Notes under the pieces: model-generated
Databases searched by the model: none
What the model saw: only the letters and a program-made list of their open reading frames with translations
Told to the model about the DNA's origin: nothing
Source: Luzula sylvatica
Taxonomy: Eukaryota; Streptophyta; Magnoliopsida; Poales; Juncaceae
Assembly: GCA_946800325.1 (NCBI GenBank)
Contig: OX326961.1
Coordinates: 48,075,415-48,139,414, forward strand
Reading direction: 5' to 3'
Length of the DNA: 64,000 nt
Translations under genes and position numbers: made by a program
Part shown: piece after piece, positions 23,905 to 32,954 of the stretch
Layout: every line of letters begins with the position of its first letter
Position numbering within the stretch: position 1 is the first letter of the stretch

Positions 23905-24349
23905 GTGCGTTCTGAACGAACTCAAAGTCCGTTCAGAACGGACTTGCTAAATATCAAAGCTTTAAAGCTTGATTAGAACCAAACGTGTCACAGGGATGTG
24001 TACGTTCGAACGAACAATCATGTCCGTTCGAACGGATAATTATAATCCGTTCACCCACCTTCTGAGTGCGTTGAACGGACAATCCTTCCTGTGAACGGAA
24101 AACGTCACAGGGATGTGTGCGTTCGAACGAACACACATGTGCGTTCGAACGGACAACCTGGAATCCGTTCACCCACTTTTCAGTGCGTTGAACGGACTCT
24201 TGTTCCTGTGAACGCAAAATGCTATGTATAATTGAGTCCGTTACGAACGGACATTGTCCGTTCGAACGGACCCAAGATGTACTTGCACGTTATTTTGAAA
24301 CGGCTAGTGCAAACTTCAAGTGCGTTCTGAACGGACTGTATGCGTTCGA
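23905..24349. repeat. Palindrome array in U3, upstream of the TATA box
   Basis: About ten near-perfect palindromes with arms GTCCGTT or GTGCGTT and centres CG, CTG/CAG or ACG: for example GTCCGTTCAGAACGGAC, GTCCGTTCGAACGGAT, GTGCGTTCGAACGGAC and ATGCGTTCGAACGCAC, plus lone half-sites. The array ends ~35 bp before the TATA box. The 3' LTR has the equivalent array at about 30707-31160. Confidence 0.9.
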
Positions 24350-24386
24350 ACGCACTGCAAGTTTTCTGAAGGATTTCTATAGAGAG

Positions 24387-24396
24387 TATAAATAGA
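24387..24396 (+). promoter_or_regulatory. TATA box of the gag-only element LTR
   Basis: GTATAAATAG within AGAGAGTATAAATAGAATCC, immediately after the palindrome array. The same motif is in the 3' LTR at about 31189. Transcription should start ~30 bp downstream, in the CT-rich TCTCTCTCTCCC. Confidence 0.75.
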
Positions 24397-24977
24397 ATCC
24401 TTCATGGGTCTCTCTCTCCCACTTCCTCATTTTCAAACATTCAAACCTAAAAAGAGAGAAACCCTAAGCTGTGATTATCTATATCCATTGATAGCTTGAG
24501 AAACCTCTTTAGATCGTTGATCTACTTTCGATATTCTCCACTAATCGTATCCCACTCACGTGACCGATCACGTTGTAGCTCGATTAGTGAAAAAGTGTAA
24601 TAGGCTAGTGCAACAAAGTGTAAAGAGCCTAAGCTATAGATCGATAGAAGCGTGTAAATCGATCTAGGCAAATCCTTGTAATCGAGTTGAGTTGGAATTC
24701 AATCGAAAGCCGAAAAGAGGCACAAGGCATTCCCGAAGACGTAGGTACTCGCAAATAATTGAATCGGTCAATTAAGCGAGTAAAGGGTGAGTTAAAGCTA
24801 CAAAGCAATCACCTACCGAACTTCGTAAACAAACATCTTGTGTCAAAGTGTTTGTACGGTATCATCTTTATCATCTAAATTATTATTTATTCCGCACCGT
24901 AAATTAGGTTAAATCTAAACTAAGTATAAGTTAGATTGCCAAATTTACCCCCCTCTAGGTTAGAATTAACCAACAAT

Positions 24978-24989
24978 TGGTATCAGAGC
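24978..24989 (+). other. Primer-binding site (initiator tRNA-Met)
   Basis: TGGTATCAGAGC, two bases after the 5' LTR; standard for plant Copia elements. Confidence 0.9.
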
Positions 24990-25042
24990 AAGGTACTAAC
25001 CATCTCTTTGAGTATTAGGGATAACTTGTACTTAACGATCAA

Positions 25043-27391
25043 ATGACCGAAATTAATCCTATTGTACGAAACTCATCGATAAATCCGATAAACACCGTAC
25101 CCAAATCAAATATATCAAACTCACGTGAATTAGATGGAACCAATTGGAGTTCTTGGAAGAAATGCATGCTAAATACATTCGCTCTCCAAGGACTTGACAA
25201 GGTAGTGTTACAAGGCTTTGTCTTGGCCCAAGAGGTTGACACGGACGGAAATGTAACCTACCCTGATCAAACTAGGGAAGATAGAACTAATGACATTTAC
25301 GCTCAAAACTTAATACTGAACAACGTAATTAGCTCTATCGGATCGCTAGTTGATCATTGTGAAAACTCATTTGAAATGTGGCGTATGCTCAATGAGAGAT
25401 ACGAGGGTACATCTCAAATGAGAAGAACTAATATCATCGGACTTGAACAAGAATTCAACAATCTCCGAATGATTGAGGGAGAGTCCGTTGATAAAATCTG
25501 GGCAAAAATCAATGTATTAAAAACCCGATATGCCACCCAACATGCACCTCTTACCGATGATAGAATTATTGCTAGATTACTTCAAGCCATGCCCCGGAGT
25601 TGGGAATCTTTACGTGTAGCTTTAGGTACGGCGGTCGCATCACAAGATCTCACTCCCGAAGAATTGGTAAGTCAATTCCGGAACTTCGAGATTCGACTCA
25701 AGCAACTCGATGAAGAACAAGGAATCTTCACAACAACTCCTCGATCTAAAGCCATAGCCTTGCCCGCCGTGAATGCGAGCAACGAGGACAATGAGATGGA
25801 CGACCTCACTTTGCGACTCCTAGAATGGCAAAGGGATGAAAAGCGATTTAATGAGAATCGAAAACAAAAGGGACTAAAACCTCATTGCTTTTGGTGCAAG
25901 AAGTTTGGACATATGATGGAGTCGTGTTGGACGCTCCATCCTGAAAATTCTCGGTGGAATAAAAAGGATGACGATCACAAGGATCGAGATAGACGAGAAC
26001 CTCGATATGAAAGAAGATATGAGGACAAGGGCCGAGATGATCGCCAAAAATACAAAGGTAAAGATCATAAAAAGAAAAAGGCATATAAAGCTCATGTAAA
26101 TTCCAGGTGGGGAGAAATGGATGGATCAAGCACATCATTTGAATCGGATGGTCCATCAAACCGACACCCCGCAAACCTTGCACTTATGGTAAGGATCGAT
26201 TCTCCACAAATGAGCGCAGTGGAAGCTGCAATCAGATCTCTTCGAATTGAACGAGGGTTAACCACTACACCTCGCACTCCCACACGTATAGACGAAGAAC
26301 CATCTACTCCAAGCTCAACACATGACCAAGGTCATGAGGTACGTATCAACTCTATAACTAACGTAGAATCATTACATCATCCTGAGTTTTCTCCCGCATT
26401 CAAATTAGAACTCGAGTCGTGTGACGAGTTTCTAAAAGATGAAGGAAACTTTCAACAAATAGAGAGTAAACTTGAGAGCTCAACACAAACTCTCAAGGAT
26501 AAGGTAGCTTCTCTTGAACTATCTATTTTGGCATATAAATCTCAACTAAAAGAATTTAAAGGGTTTTCAAAATGTGAGTGTCAAACCCTTAAAGGTGAGA
26601 TGTCTCATTTAAAAGTCGAACTTCAAAATTGTAAAGTTGAAAATGAGTCTTTGAAGAAGGCTTGTGCCACTATTGCATTAAGTCCTCCTTCATTGGATGA
26701 TATCTTGAAATCGTCATTAATGGGACAAAAGCCCAATGACAAATCCGGTTTAGGATACAAGAAAAATAACGGTAATAAACCCGATTTTTCCATATCTAAA
26801 AATCAAAAATCCAAATGGGAGAACAATAAAATGGATAGTCACGGAAATGCTTTCATGTATCGTGACTACAACAAAGGTAAAAATGTGAAAACGGAACAAG
26901 CTAAACGTGTTAATCATAATTATAGGAACAATCATTTCACACAAAATTCACCACCTAGACATAACAATTTGGGAAGAACCGATTGTTTATTCAAAAGGGG
27001 ACCAAATGGGTATTTCTACGAAGTGACCAACTACACCGACGCTTCATATCAAAAAGGGTCTCCCAAACATTACACAAACACACAAAAACAATTTCAACAA
27101 AATCAACTTAAACCAAGCAAATTTCAATCCAACAACATTCATCATATGCCAAAATCGATAACTTCTCAGAAAAGTAAACCAACTCATCTCTCTAATTATT
27201 TTGTGAAAAGTTCCATATCCACAAATAAGCCCACCGTAGCATTTTGTAACTATTGTTGCAAAATTGGTCATATCTCAAACGGTTGTGATCTTCGCAATCC
27301 AAAATTAACGTCAAACTCAATATGGATGCGTAAAGATCGTCACTCGATGGGTCCCTCTACGTCTCTCGGTATAGGACCTCCTAGGGCTTAA
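25043..27391 (+). CDS. Retrotransposon gag polyprotein (UBN2-type) with two zinc knuckles
   Basis: An intact 782-codon frame starting 54 bp after the primer-binding site. Residues ~30-225 are a Copia gag (UBN2) domain: LDGTNWSSWKKCMLNTFALQ, FEMWRMLNERYEG, RLLQAMPRSWESLRVALG. A CX2CX4HX4C zinc knuckle (CFWCKKFGHMMESC) starts at residue 282, followed by a highly charged D/R/K stretch (~300-350). Residues ~455-560 are predicted coiled coil (heptad-like LESSTQTLKDKVASLELSIL). A second knuckle (CNYCCKIGHISNGC) starts at residue 735. The frame ends at a genuine stop with no protease or integrase after it. Gag assembles virus-like particles that package RNA; this one would need an enzyme supply in trans. 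No stop or frameshift interrupts it, implying recent selection or recent insertion. Confidence 0.9.
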   Translation: MTEINPIVRNSSINPINTVPKSNISNSRELDGTNWSSWKKCMLNTFALQGLDKVVLQGFVLAQEVDTDGNVTYPDQTREDRTNDIYAQNLILNNVISSIGSLVDHCENSFEMWRMLNERYEGTSQMRRTNIIGLEQEFNNLRMIEGESVDKIWAKINVLKTRYATQHAPLTDDRIIARLLQAMPRSWESLRVALGTAVASQDLTPEELVSQFRNFEIRLKQLDEEQGIFTTTPRSKAIALPAVNASNEDNEMDDLTLRLLEWQRDEKRFNENRKQKGLKPHCFWCKKFGHMMESCWTLHPENSRWNKKDDDHKDRDRREPRYERRYEDKGRDDRQKYKGKDHKKKKAYKAHVNSRWGEMDGSSTSFESDGPSNRHPANLALMVRIDSPQMSAVEAAIRSLRIERGLTTTPRTPTRIDEEPSTPSSTHDQGHEVRINSITNVESLHHPEFSPAFKLELESCDEFLKDEGNFQQIESKLESSTQTLKDKVASLELSILAYKSQLKEFKGFSKCECQTLKGEMSHLKVELQNCKVENESLKKACATIALSPPSLDDILKSSLMGQKPNDKSGLGYKKNNGNKPDFSISKNQKSKWENNKMDSHGNAFMYRDYNKGKNVKTEQAKRVNHNYRNNHFTQNSPPRHNNLGRTDCLFKRGPNGYFYEVTNYTDASYQKGSPKHYTNTQKQFQQNQLKPSKFQSNNIHHMPKSITSQKSKPTHLSNYFVKSSISTNKPTVAFCNYCCKIGHISNGCDLRNPKLTSNSIWMRKDRHSMGPSTSLGIGPPRA

Positions 27392-27600
27392 GCCCTAACT
27401 TGAAACACTATACTCCTTAGTAAATCACACACATTAAGCCAAATATGTAAGGGGAGTATAGGAAATGGGCTAAATTAAATTCAAGCCAAATCGGTCGAGT
27501 CTCATGTAGCTACATCACAAGTGTTAATAGAGGAGTACATTAGAACACTTGTCTCGGTAAATAAATCACGATTTCAGTCAAGTGATCACATCTCAGGAAC

Positions 27601-28133
27601 CAGTCCGTTTGAACGAAAAACATGTGTGTTTGGAACGAACAAATGCGTCACCAAATACCCTCTTAACAGCCTCAAGTCCGGTCGAACGGACTAAAATGCG
27701 TTCGAAACGGACAACCGAACTATAAGATCCAAAGTCACAGTTAAATTATGGCGCCATCAAATTTTCCTACCAGGATTAAGTGCGTTCGAACGTACAACTG
27801 AATGCGTTCCGAACGGAAAAATGAATTATAGGATTATGGCGCCGGATCATACTTTGGCGCTGACTCTTAGTGTCAACAGTGTTCAGTGCGTTCGAACGAA
27901 CAACTAATGCGTTCGAACGCACATGCCTCATTCAGCGAACCTATTTCAAACCCTTACACTCGCGCCGTTTCATATTCTGGCGCCTCTTCTCAGTTGTGTG
28001 TGCGTTCTAACGCACATGGAAGTCCGTTCGAACGAACTTAACAACTTTCCAGATACAACTTAAAAACCCAAAATAGCGCCTTTTCTCAGACATGAATGCG
28101 TTCCAACGCACTTGAGAAGTCCGTTCGAACGGA
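27601..28133. repeat. Second palindrome array, between gag and the downstream ORF
   Basis: About eleven imperfect palindromes of the LTR type: GTCCGTTTGAACGAA, GTCCGGTCGAACGGAC, GTGCGTTCGAACGTAC, GTGCGTTCGAACGAAC, ATGCGTTCGAACGCAC, GTGCGTTCTAACGCAC, GTCCGTTCGAACGGAC. Spacer words such as TATGGCGCC recur. Two more lie after the ORF at 30055-30092. The stretch is non-coding. Confidence 0.85.
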
Positions 28134-28333
28134 CTCGTCGTATTCTCTGCCTATCAGCATGCAACCGACCCTAATCAATGGACACGATGATGTAGATCTC
28201 CTCACGAAAAGACTTGAAGGGACACGATCTCATCTTCACTCAATCTCTTCTTCATTCTCTTCCTAAAAACCTATTTTCTAACTCTATCTCTCACCAAAAT
28301 CCTTACTCTCCTTCTCCATAAAGAATCACCACC

Positions 28334-29824
28334 ATGAATGCCGCTAAGATCTTGCTTGCTAGGGGGGATTCGAAGGGAAAGAAGAAGGAATGGGAGAGCT
28401 CCAACACTCAACCAAGGCCGAGAGCTCCACCTCCACAGAAGAAGGCGGCTAAGAAGCCTAGGAGGCAAGAAATCTTGAAAGCAGACTACGATTTCAAAAA
28501 TATAAACAATGAACATCTCTTTCGAAATCCGGAGGCCGGAACTCTCTTCAACGACGTGGTGGCAAGGAGATCCATCGCGAAATGCTACTACTACGAGTTT
28601 CCACCAAATATTCCTCATCTTTTCGACAAGATTGAGGCAATCGAGAGAAGATGGGGATTCGCAAATCTTGCGTGTCTTAAAGAGCCGTTCTACGAAGTCA
28701 TCACTCGATTGTTCTATGCCAACGCCGTATTCAACCATGCTCTAGAGAAGATAACCTCCTATATCCTCGGTGAACAAGTTGAGATCTCGGTTGAAAATCT
28801 GTGCGAGTTGCTAGGTCTCAAGGATGATGGAGAGAAGATCTACAACGCACGCAAGGGAAGACTCGAAGCCACCATTATCGAACCAATGAAGAAGGTGGTT
28901 ACAAATCAATACCAGTCACAAGAATCGGCATCGCACTTGGCAGCTCCTGAGAAATTCGTTTGGGAAATCGGTAATAATATTCTTACTCCTGTCGCAAAAT
29001 TGAAGGCAAATTTAGAAAATAGAAATATTATGCTATTGTATCGTATGTGGTACAATGATGAACTACCCGTCCATGTGCCTTATCTCATACTAAGTCATAT
29101 GGAAAGCGTCCTGAGCCAAAGAAATGCCTCGTTACCTTACGGAACGTTGATTGCCCGGATGTTGGAACTCCAAGGAGTTTCAATCCCGGAGAACGATTGG
29201 GACTTCCGATCGGAACAGCCAACAAATCTCGCATCTAAAGCAAACCTTCAACGTCTTGGATATCGGTATTCATCGAACGTACAAGGTTGGGTTATCAGTC
29301 CCTCTAAAGATGCGGCAGCGTTCCACCTTCCTCGCAATCCTACCCGGTGGCTGGAGGGTGACACCCAAACCGAGGAAGAGGCAAACGCCGACCCCGCCTA
29401 TACTGACCAAAGCGGTGAAGCACCGGATCGAAAACGTAAGAAGAAGGAGGGTGCAGAAAGCTCTAACGCCCCTTCAGAACACGACGAAAGGAGATTTGCT
29501 TATATGAAGGCGTTATTCGAGGAGATGGATGAGCGGGTTGAACAACATGGACGAATAATGCGAGACGCATTTCGTGAGGACCTGCATGCTTCCGAGACCA
29601 GGATGATCGAGAACGTGGGTCGTCAATTTTCCGACCTCTATGTTCACCTTGGAAATCGCTTCGGGCCGTACACGGCACCCCAAGACCGAGTCCCGCGTAC
29701 CTCTCCCCATAATACCACCGAGCATCCGTCGGACTCCAACTCGGGACAATTCAATACCGACGCCTTCTTCGCAGCTGATCCGAGCGCCCAACCCGAACAG
29801 AATCCTTACACCGGCCCCAATTAG
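28334..29824 (+). CDS. Extra retrotransposon ORF (putative plant transposon protein-like), not pol
   Basis: An intact 496-codon frame, with a CT-rich leader and a strong context (CACCACCATGAATG). The N-terminus is basic (KGKKKEW, KKAAKKPRRQE), possibly a nuclear localisation or RNA-binding tail. Residues ~55-255 resemble the domain annotated as putative plant transposon protein (RRWGFANLACLKEPFYEVIT, FYANAVFNHALEKI, LCELLGLKDDGEKIY), which accompanies gag-type genes in plant retroelements. Residues ~345-375 are acidic then basic (DRKRKKKEGA), and ~385-435 form a coiled coil (MKALFEEMDERVEQHGRIMR). No RT, integrase or protease motif and no clear signal peptide or membrane span, so it is not a typical env. 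Its role is unknown; its intact state and own leader suggest it is expressed. The domain assignment is from memory. Confidence 0.75.
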   Translation: MNAAKILLARGDSKGKKKEWESSNTQPRPRAPPPQKKAAKKPRRQEILKADYDFKNINNEHLFRNPEAGTLFNDVVARRSIAKCYYYEFPPNIPHLFDKIEAIERRWGFANLACLKEPFYEVITRLFYANAVFNHALEKITSYILGEQVEISVENLCELLGLKDDGEKIYNARKGRLEATIIEPMKKVVTNQYQSQESASHLAAPEKFVWEIGNNILTPVAKLKANLENRNIMLLYRMWYNDELPVHVPYLILSHMESVLSQRNASLPYGTLIARMLELQGVSIPENDWDFRSEQPTNLASKANLQRLGYRYSSNVQGWVISPSKDAAAFHLPRNPTRWLEGDTQTEEEANADPAYTDQSGEAPDRKRKKKEGAESSNAPSEHDERRFAYMKALFEEMDERVEQHGRIMRDAFREDLHASETRMIENVGRQFSDLYVHLGNRFGPYTAPQDRVPRTSPHNTTEHPSDSNSGQFNTDAFFAADPSAQPEQNPYTGPN

Positions 29825-30210
29825 ATGTGATCGCCGGAGATGTCAAAAGTTTAATGAGTGTGTGTTATGATCTAGGTGTCATGGCGTGAGTCTTGTTTGT
29901 GAACAATTGATTTGTGTATTGTTATGTGTGTGTGTGTATCGGCATGTGTCATGCCTTGAACTGAGTAGATTTGATTTAGTATCAGTCTTAGTATTTCCAA
30001 CTGTTGCATCTATTTTGGATTTTCATTTTTATAACCTATCAGTCCAGAAGCAAGTGCGTTCGAACGCATTACTTTTTCCGTTCGGAACGCACATACAAAA
30101 ACTGTTATATTTTCTTAAAAATCTGCTAAATTTTGAAAAGATTGTCATCATTCAAAACAAAAGAATTTGATCATATTTACGAGCTCATACATTCATCAAT
30201 TCATTCTTTG

Positions 30211-30372
30211 AGGGGGAGCTCGCATTTAGGGGGAGCCTTCCGTTGTTGAAGTCTCCTTGGCCCTTTTGATCTCTTTCAAAATGGGGGAGAAACAATCGTA
30301 CGGAAAGTTCTCAACTAAATGGTGAAACTCTCCAAATCGACAGTGTTTTGAAATTAATCAAAAGGGGGAGTT
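30211..30372 (+). other. Multiple polypurine tracts before the 3' LTR
   Basis: Four purine runs: AGGGGGAG (30211), AGGGGGAG (30228), ATGGGGGAGAAA (30281) and AAAAGGGGGAG (30360), the last adjoining the LTR. Repeated polypurine tracts are a known Sirevirus feature. Confidence 0.8.
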
Positions 30373-31778
30373 TGTTGGTTCAAATTTCCTGATAGTTTGA
30401 CTATTTCAAAACACTGTCAGTACTAATGTATACATCCAGAAAAGTGCAGGATAACATAGGTACGATACGAAGATGAAGGAGGACTTGTGAAGGAAGACTT
30501 CATTGGATTACATCAAGAATCAGGACATGAAGTCTCAACATAAACAAGAAAAGAAGAACACAAGGAAGGCCATTGGAATGCATCAAGACTCAAGATGTTG
30601 AAGCCTTCCGTGAGTGGGATACGCCACAAATAAACCATAGGTACAAACCTAGTAGAACTCAAGTAAAATCATGTTCAAAATAACAAAGAGTTCAGTCAAG
30701 CAGGAAGTGCGTTCTGAACGAACTCAAAGTCCGTTCAGAACGGATTTGCTAAATATCAAAAGTGTAAAGCTTGATTAGAACCAAACGTGTCCCAGGGATG
30801 TGTGCGTTCGAACGAACAATCATGTACGTTCGAACGGACAATTAGAATCCGTTCACACACCTTCTGAGTGCGTTGAACGGACAATCTTTCCTGTGAACGG
30901 AAATATGTCACAGGGATATGTGCGTTCGAACGACCACACATGTGCGTTCGAACGGACAACCTGGAATCCGTTCACCCACTTTTCAGTGCGTTGAACGGAC
31001 TCTTGTTCCTGTGAACGCAAAATGCTATGTATAATTGAGTCCGTTACGAACGGACATTATCCGTTCGAACGGACCCAAGATGTACTTGCACGTTATTTTG
31101 AAACGGCTAGTGCAAACTTCAAGTGCGTTCTGAACGGACTGTATGCGTTCGAACGCACTGCAAGTTTTCTGAAGCATTTCTATAGAGAGTATAAATAGAA
31201 TCCTTCATGGGTCTCTCTCTCCCACTTCCTCATTTTCAAACATTCAAACCTAAAAAGAGAGAAACCCTAAGCTGTGATTATCTATATCCATTGATAGCTT
31301 GAGAAACCTCTTTAGATCGTTGATCTACTTTCGATATTCTCCACTAATCGTATCCCACTCACGTGACCGATCACGTTGTAGCTCGATTAGTGAAAAAGTG
31401 TAATAGGCTAGTGCAACAAAGTGTAAAGAGCCTAAGCTATAGATCGATAGAAGCGTGTAAATCGATCTAGGCAAATCCTTGTAATCGGGTTGAGTTGGAA
31501 TTCAATCGAAAGCCGAAAAGAGGCACAAGGCATTCCCGGAGACGTAGGTACTCGCAAATAATTGAATCGGTCAATTAAGCGAGTAAAGGGTGAGTTAAAG
31601 CTACAAAGCAACCACCTACCGAACTTCGTAAACAAACATCTTGTGTCAAAGTGTTTGTACGGTATCATCTTTATCATCTAAATTATTATTTATTCCGCAC
31701 CGTAAATTAGGTTAAATCTAAACTAAGTATACGTTAGATTGCCAAATTTACCCCCCTCTAGGTTAGAATTAACCAACA
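30373..31778 (+). repeat. 3' LTR of the gag-only Copia-type element
   Basis: 1406 bp. The first ~375 bp match the 5' LTR exactly by eye. About 14 of ~20 differences fall in the next ~200 bp, inside the palindrome array, and few occur afterwards. It is followed by GTCAT. Confidence 0.95.
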
Positions 31779-31783
31779 GTCAT

Positions 31784-32938
31784 ACATGTTTAAATTTGTT
31801 GGTTATTGACATCACTACCGAGCCCGTCGCAGCGGAATGACGGGCCTGGTCCGATCCAATCCCGAGGACTACGTCGACTTCATGATACAAATCATGAAAT
31901 AATCTATAAACGGATCATACCTCGTAAAATTGATCACGACGAAGGGTTGACGTGCTTATATTATTGCTTCTCCTTGCTCCGTTCTTCGGTAACACGTGCG
32001 TCCCACGTCCACACGATTCGAGCATACATAGTGGAAGTCTGTGAACTTAGCCGTTTCTGAGCATACACAGTGGTCCGTCATGACGGACCACAATGTGCGT
32101 CATGACGGACAAGTCCGTTGCAACTAGGGCTGTGAGTTTTGTTCGAAGTTCGATGTTCGTTTGAGTTTGATTCGAGTTCGTTCGTTTGAGTTTGATTCGA
32201 GTTCGTTCGTTAATTGTTCGTTCGATAACCGTTCGAATTCTTATCGAACCGAACCGAACATTGTTCGATAACTAACGAACCGAACTCGAACTTGAATGTG
32301 TTCGTTTGGTTCGTTCGAATGTTCGATTATTATATATTTTTAATTAATATAAATTAGAGTCCATACTCAAATTAATCATTATAAATTAAAACTCATGTTA
32401 AACACACATATAAAAAATGAGTTGAAATAATTTTATGTCTTTTTCAATGATAGAATTCTTTTTGGCATATTTGTATGTACATTTATTTTCCTTATTAGTT
32501 CAGGTTTTATTTTAGTTAGATCTATACTTTGTGGGGATTATAAATGTAATTTTATTTTTTATATTAAAGAGTTAAAATTTTAGTTTGTTTTTATTAAATT
32601 TTTAAAAAAATTTAGTTTGATATTTTTATTAATAAAATATAAAGAAAATAAATTAAATATGATTTTTTTAAAGTTTTCGAACAAATATTGAACGAACCGA
32701 ACAGTTCGGAATATTAACGAACCGAACCGAACAATGTTCGATAAGTTTCGAACCGAACTCGAACAAGGTTTGGTTCGTTAACAGCCCTAGTTGCAACGGA
32801 CATGGCTTCCGTCGTGACGGAAGTATGCGCAGAATCTCCAGAAATTATTTGGTATTTTTGGGCAATTTTGGTATTAAATAAAAATTACAAAAGGACTCGA
32901 CTCGTACCAGAAAAATTACAGCTTTAGCGAGTCTGAAC
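31784..32938 (-). repeat. Old LTR fragment related to the Copia family, with palindromes
   Basis: On the minus strand, 31800-31965 contains CAACCCTTCGTCGTGATC, AATTTTACGAGGTATGATCC, a GAAGTCGACG...CTCGGGATTGGATCGG run and TTCCGCTGCGACGGGCTCGG. These parallel, in order, the last ~150 bp of the LTR at 15336-16334. Upstream of it (32070-32830, excluding the hAT insertion) are palindromes GTCCGTCATGACGGAC, GCGTCATGACGGAC, GTCCGTTGCAACGGAC (split) and TTCCGTCGTGACGGAA. Probably a solo or partial LTR of a sister family; exact limits are unknown. Confidence 0.5.
32125..32789. mobile_element. hAT MITE inserted in the centre of a palindrome
   Basis: 665 bp with ends TAGGGCTGTGAG / TTAACAGCCCTA and subterminal repeats of TTCGTT/GAACGAAC. 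The flanking 8-bp duplication is GTTGCAAC (32117-32124 and 32790-32797), itself palindromic. Removing one copy restores the perfect 16-bp palindrome GTCCGTTGCAACGGAC. The interior is AT-rich and non-coding. Confidence 0.92.
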
Positions 32939-32954
32939 TTTCAGGCTTTTTTTT

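Larger units (their letters stand above)
23571..24975 (+). repeat. 5' LTR of the gag-only Copia-type element
   Basis: 1405 bp. The first ~335 bp are plain U3. About 23905-24349 is a palindrome array including a 117-bp tandem duplication (units starting near 23987 and 24104). A TATA box follows at 24387, and the leader ends CTAGGTTAGAATTAACCAACA. Confidence 0.95.
23571..31778 (+). mobile_element. Non-autonomous Copia-type (Sirevirus-like) retrotransposon: gag plus extra ORF, no pol
   Basis: An 8208-bp element with LTRs of 1405 and 1406 bp (TGTTGGTT...AACCAACA), the target duplication GTCAT (23566-23570 and 31779-31783), a primer-binding site TGGTATCAGAGC at 24978, and several purine tracts before the 3' LTR. 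The interior has two intact ORFs (782 and 496 codons) but no protease, integrase, RT or RNase H. Multiple purine tracts, gag with a coiled coil, and an additional ORF are Sirevirus traits. LTR divergence is about 1-1.5% by eye and unevenly placed. Confidence 0.92.

Noticed and set aside
24000..24220. CRISPR-like array (short repeats with unique spacers) in the LTR and at 16589-17042
   Set aside because: The repeats are self-palindromic, spacing is irregular, the host is a plant, and the arrays lie in retrotransposon control regions.
24050..24350. Heat-shock elements (TTCGAA) in the LTR palindromes
   Set aside because: Heat-shock elements need GAA and TTC units two bases apart (nTTCnnGAAn); here TTC and GAA abut, so the match is only superficial.
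25848..26283. Minus-strand frames within gag
   Set aside because: Shadow frames of the intact plus-strand gag ORF, which has recognisable domains.
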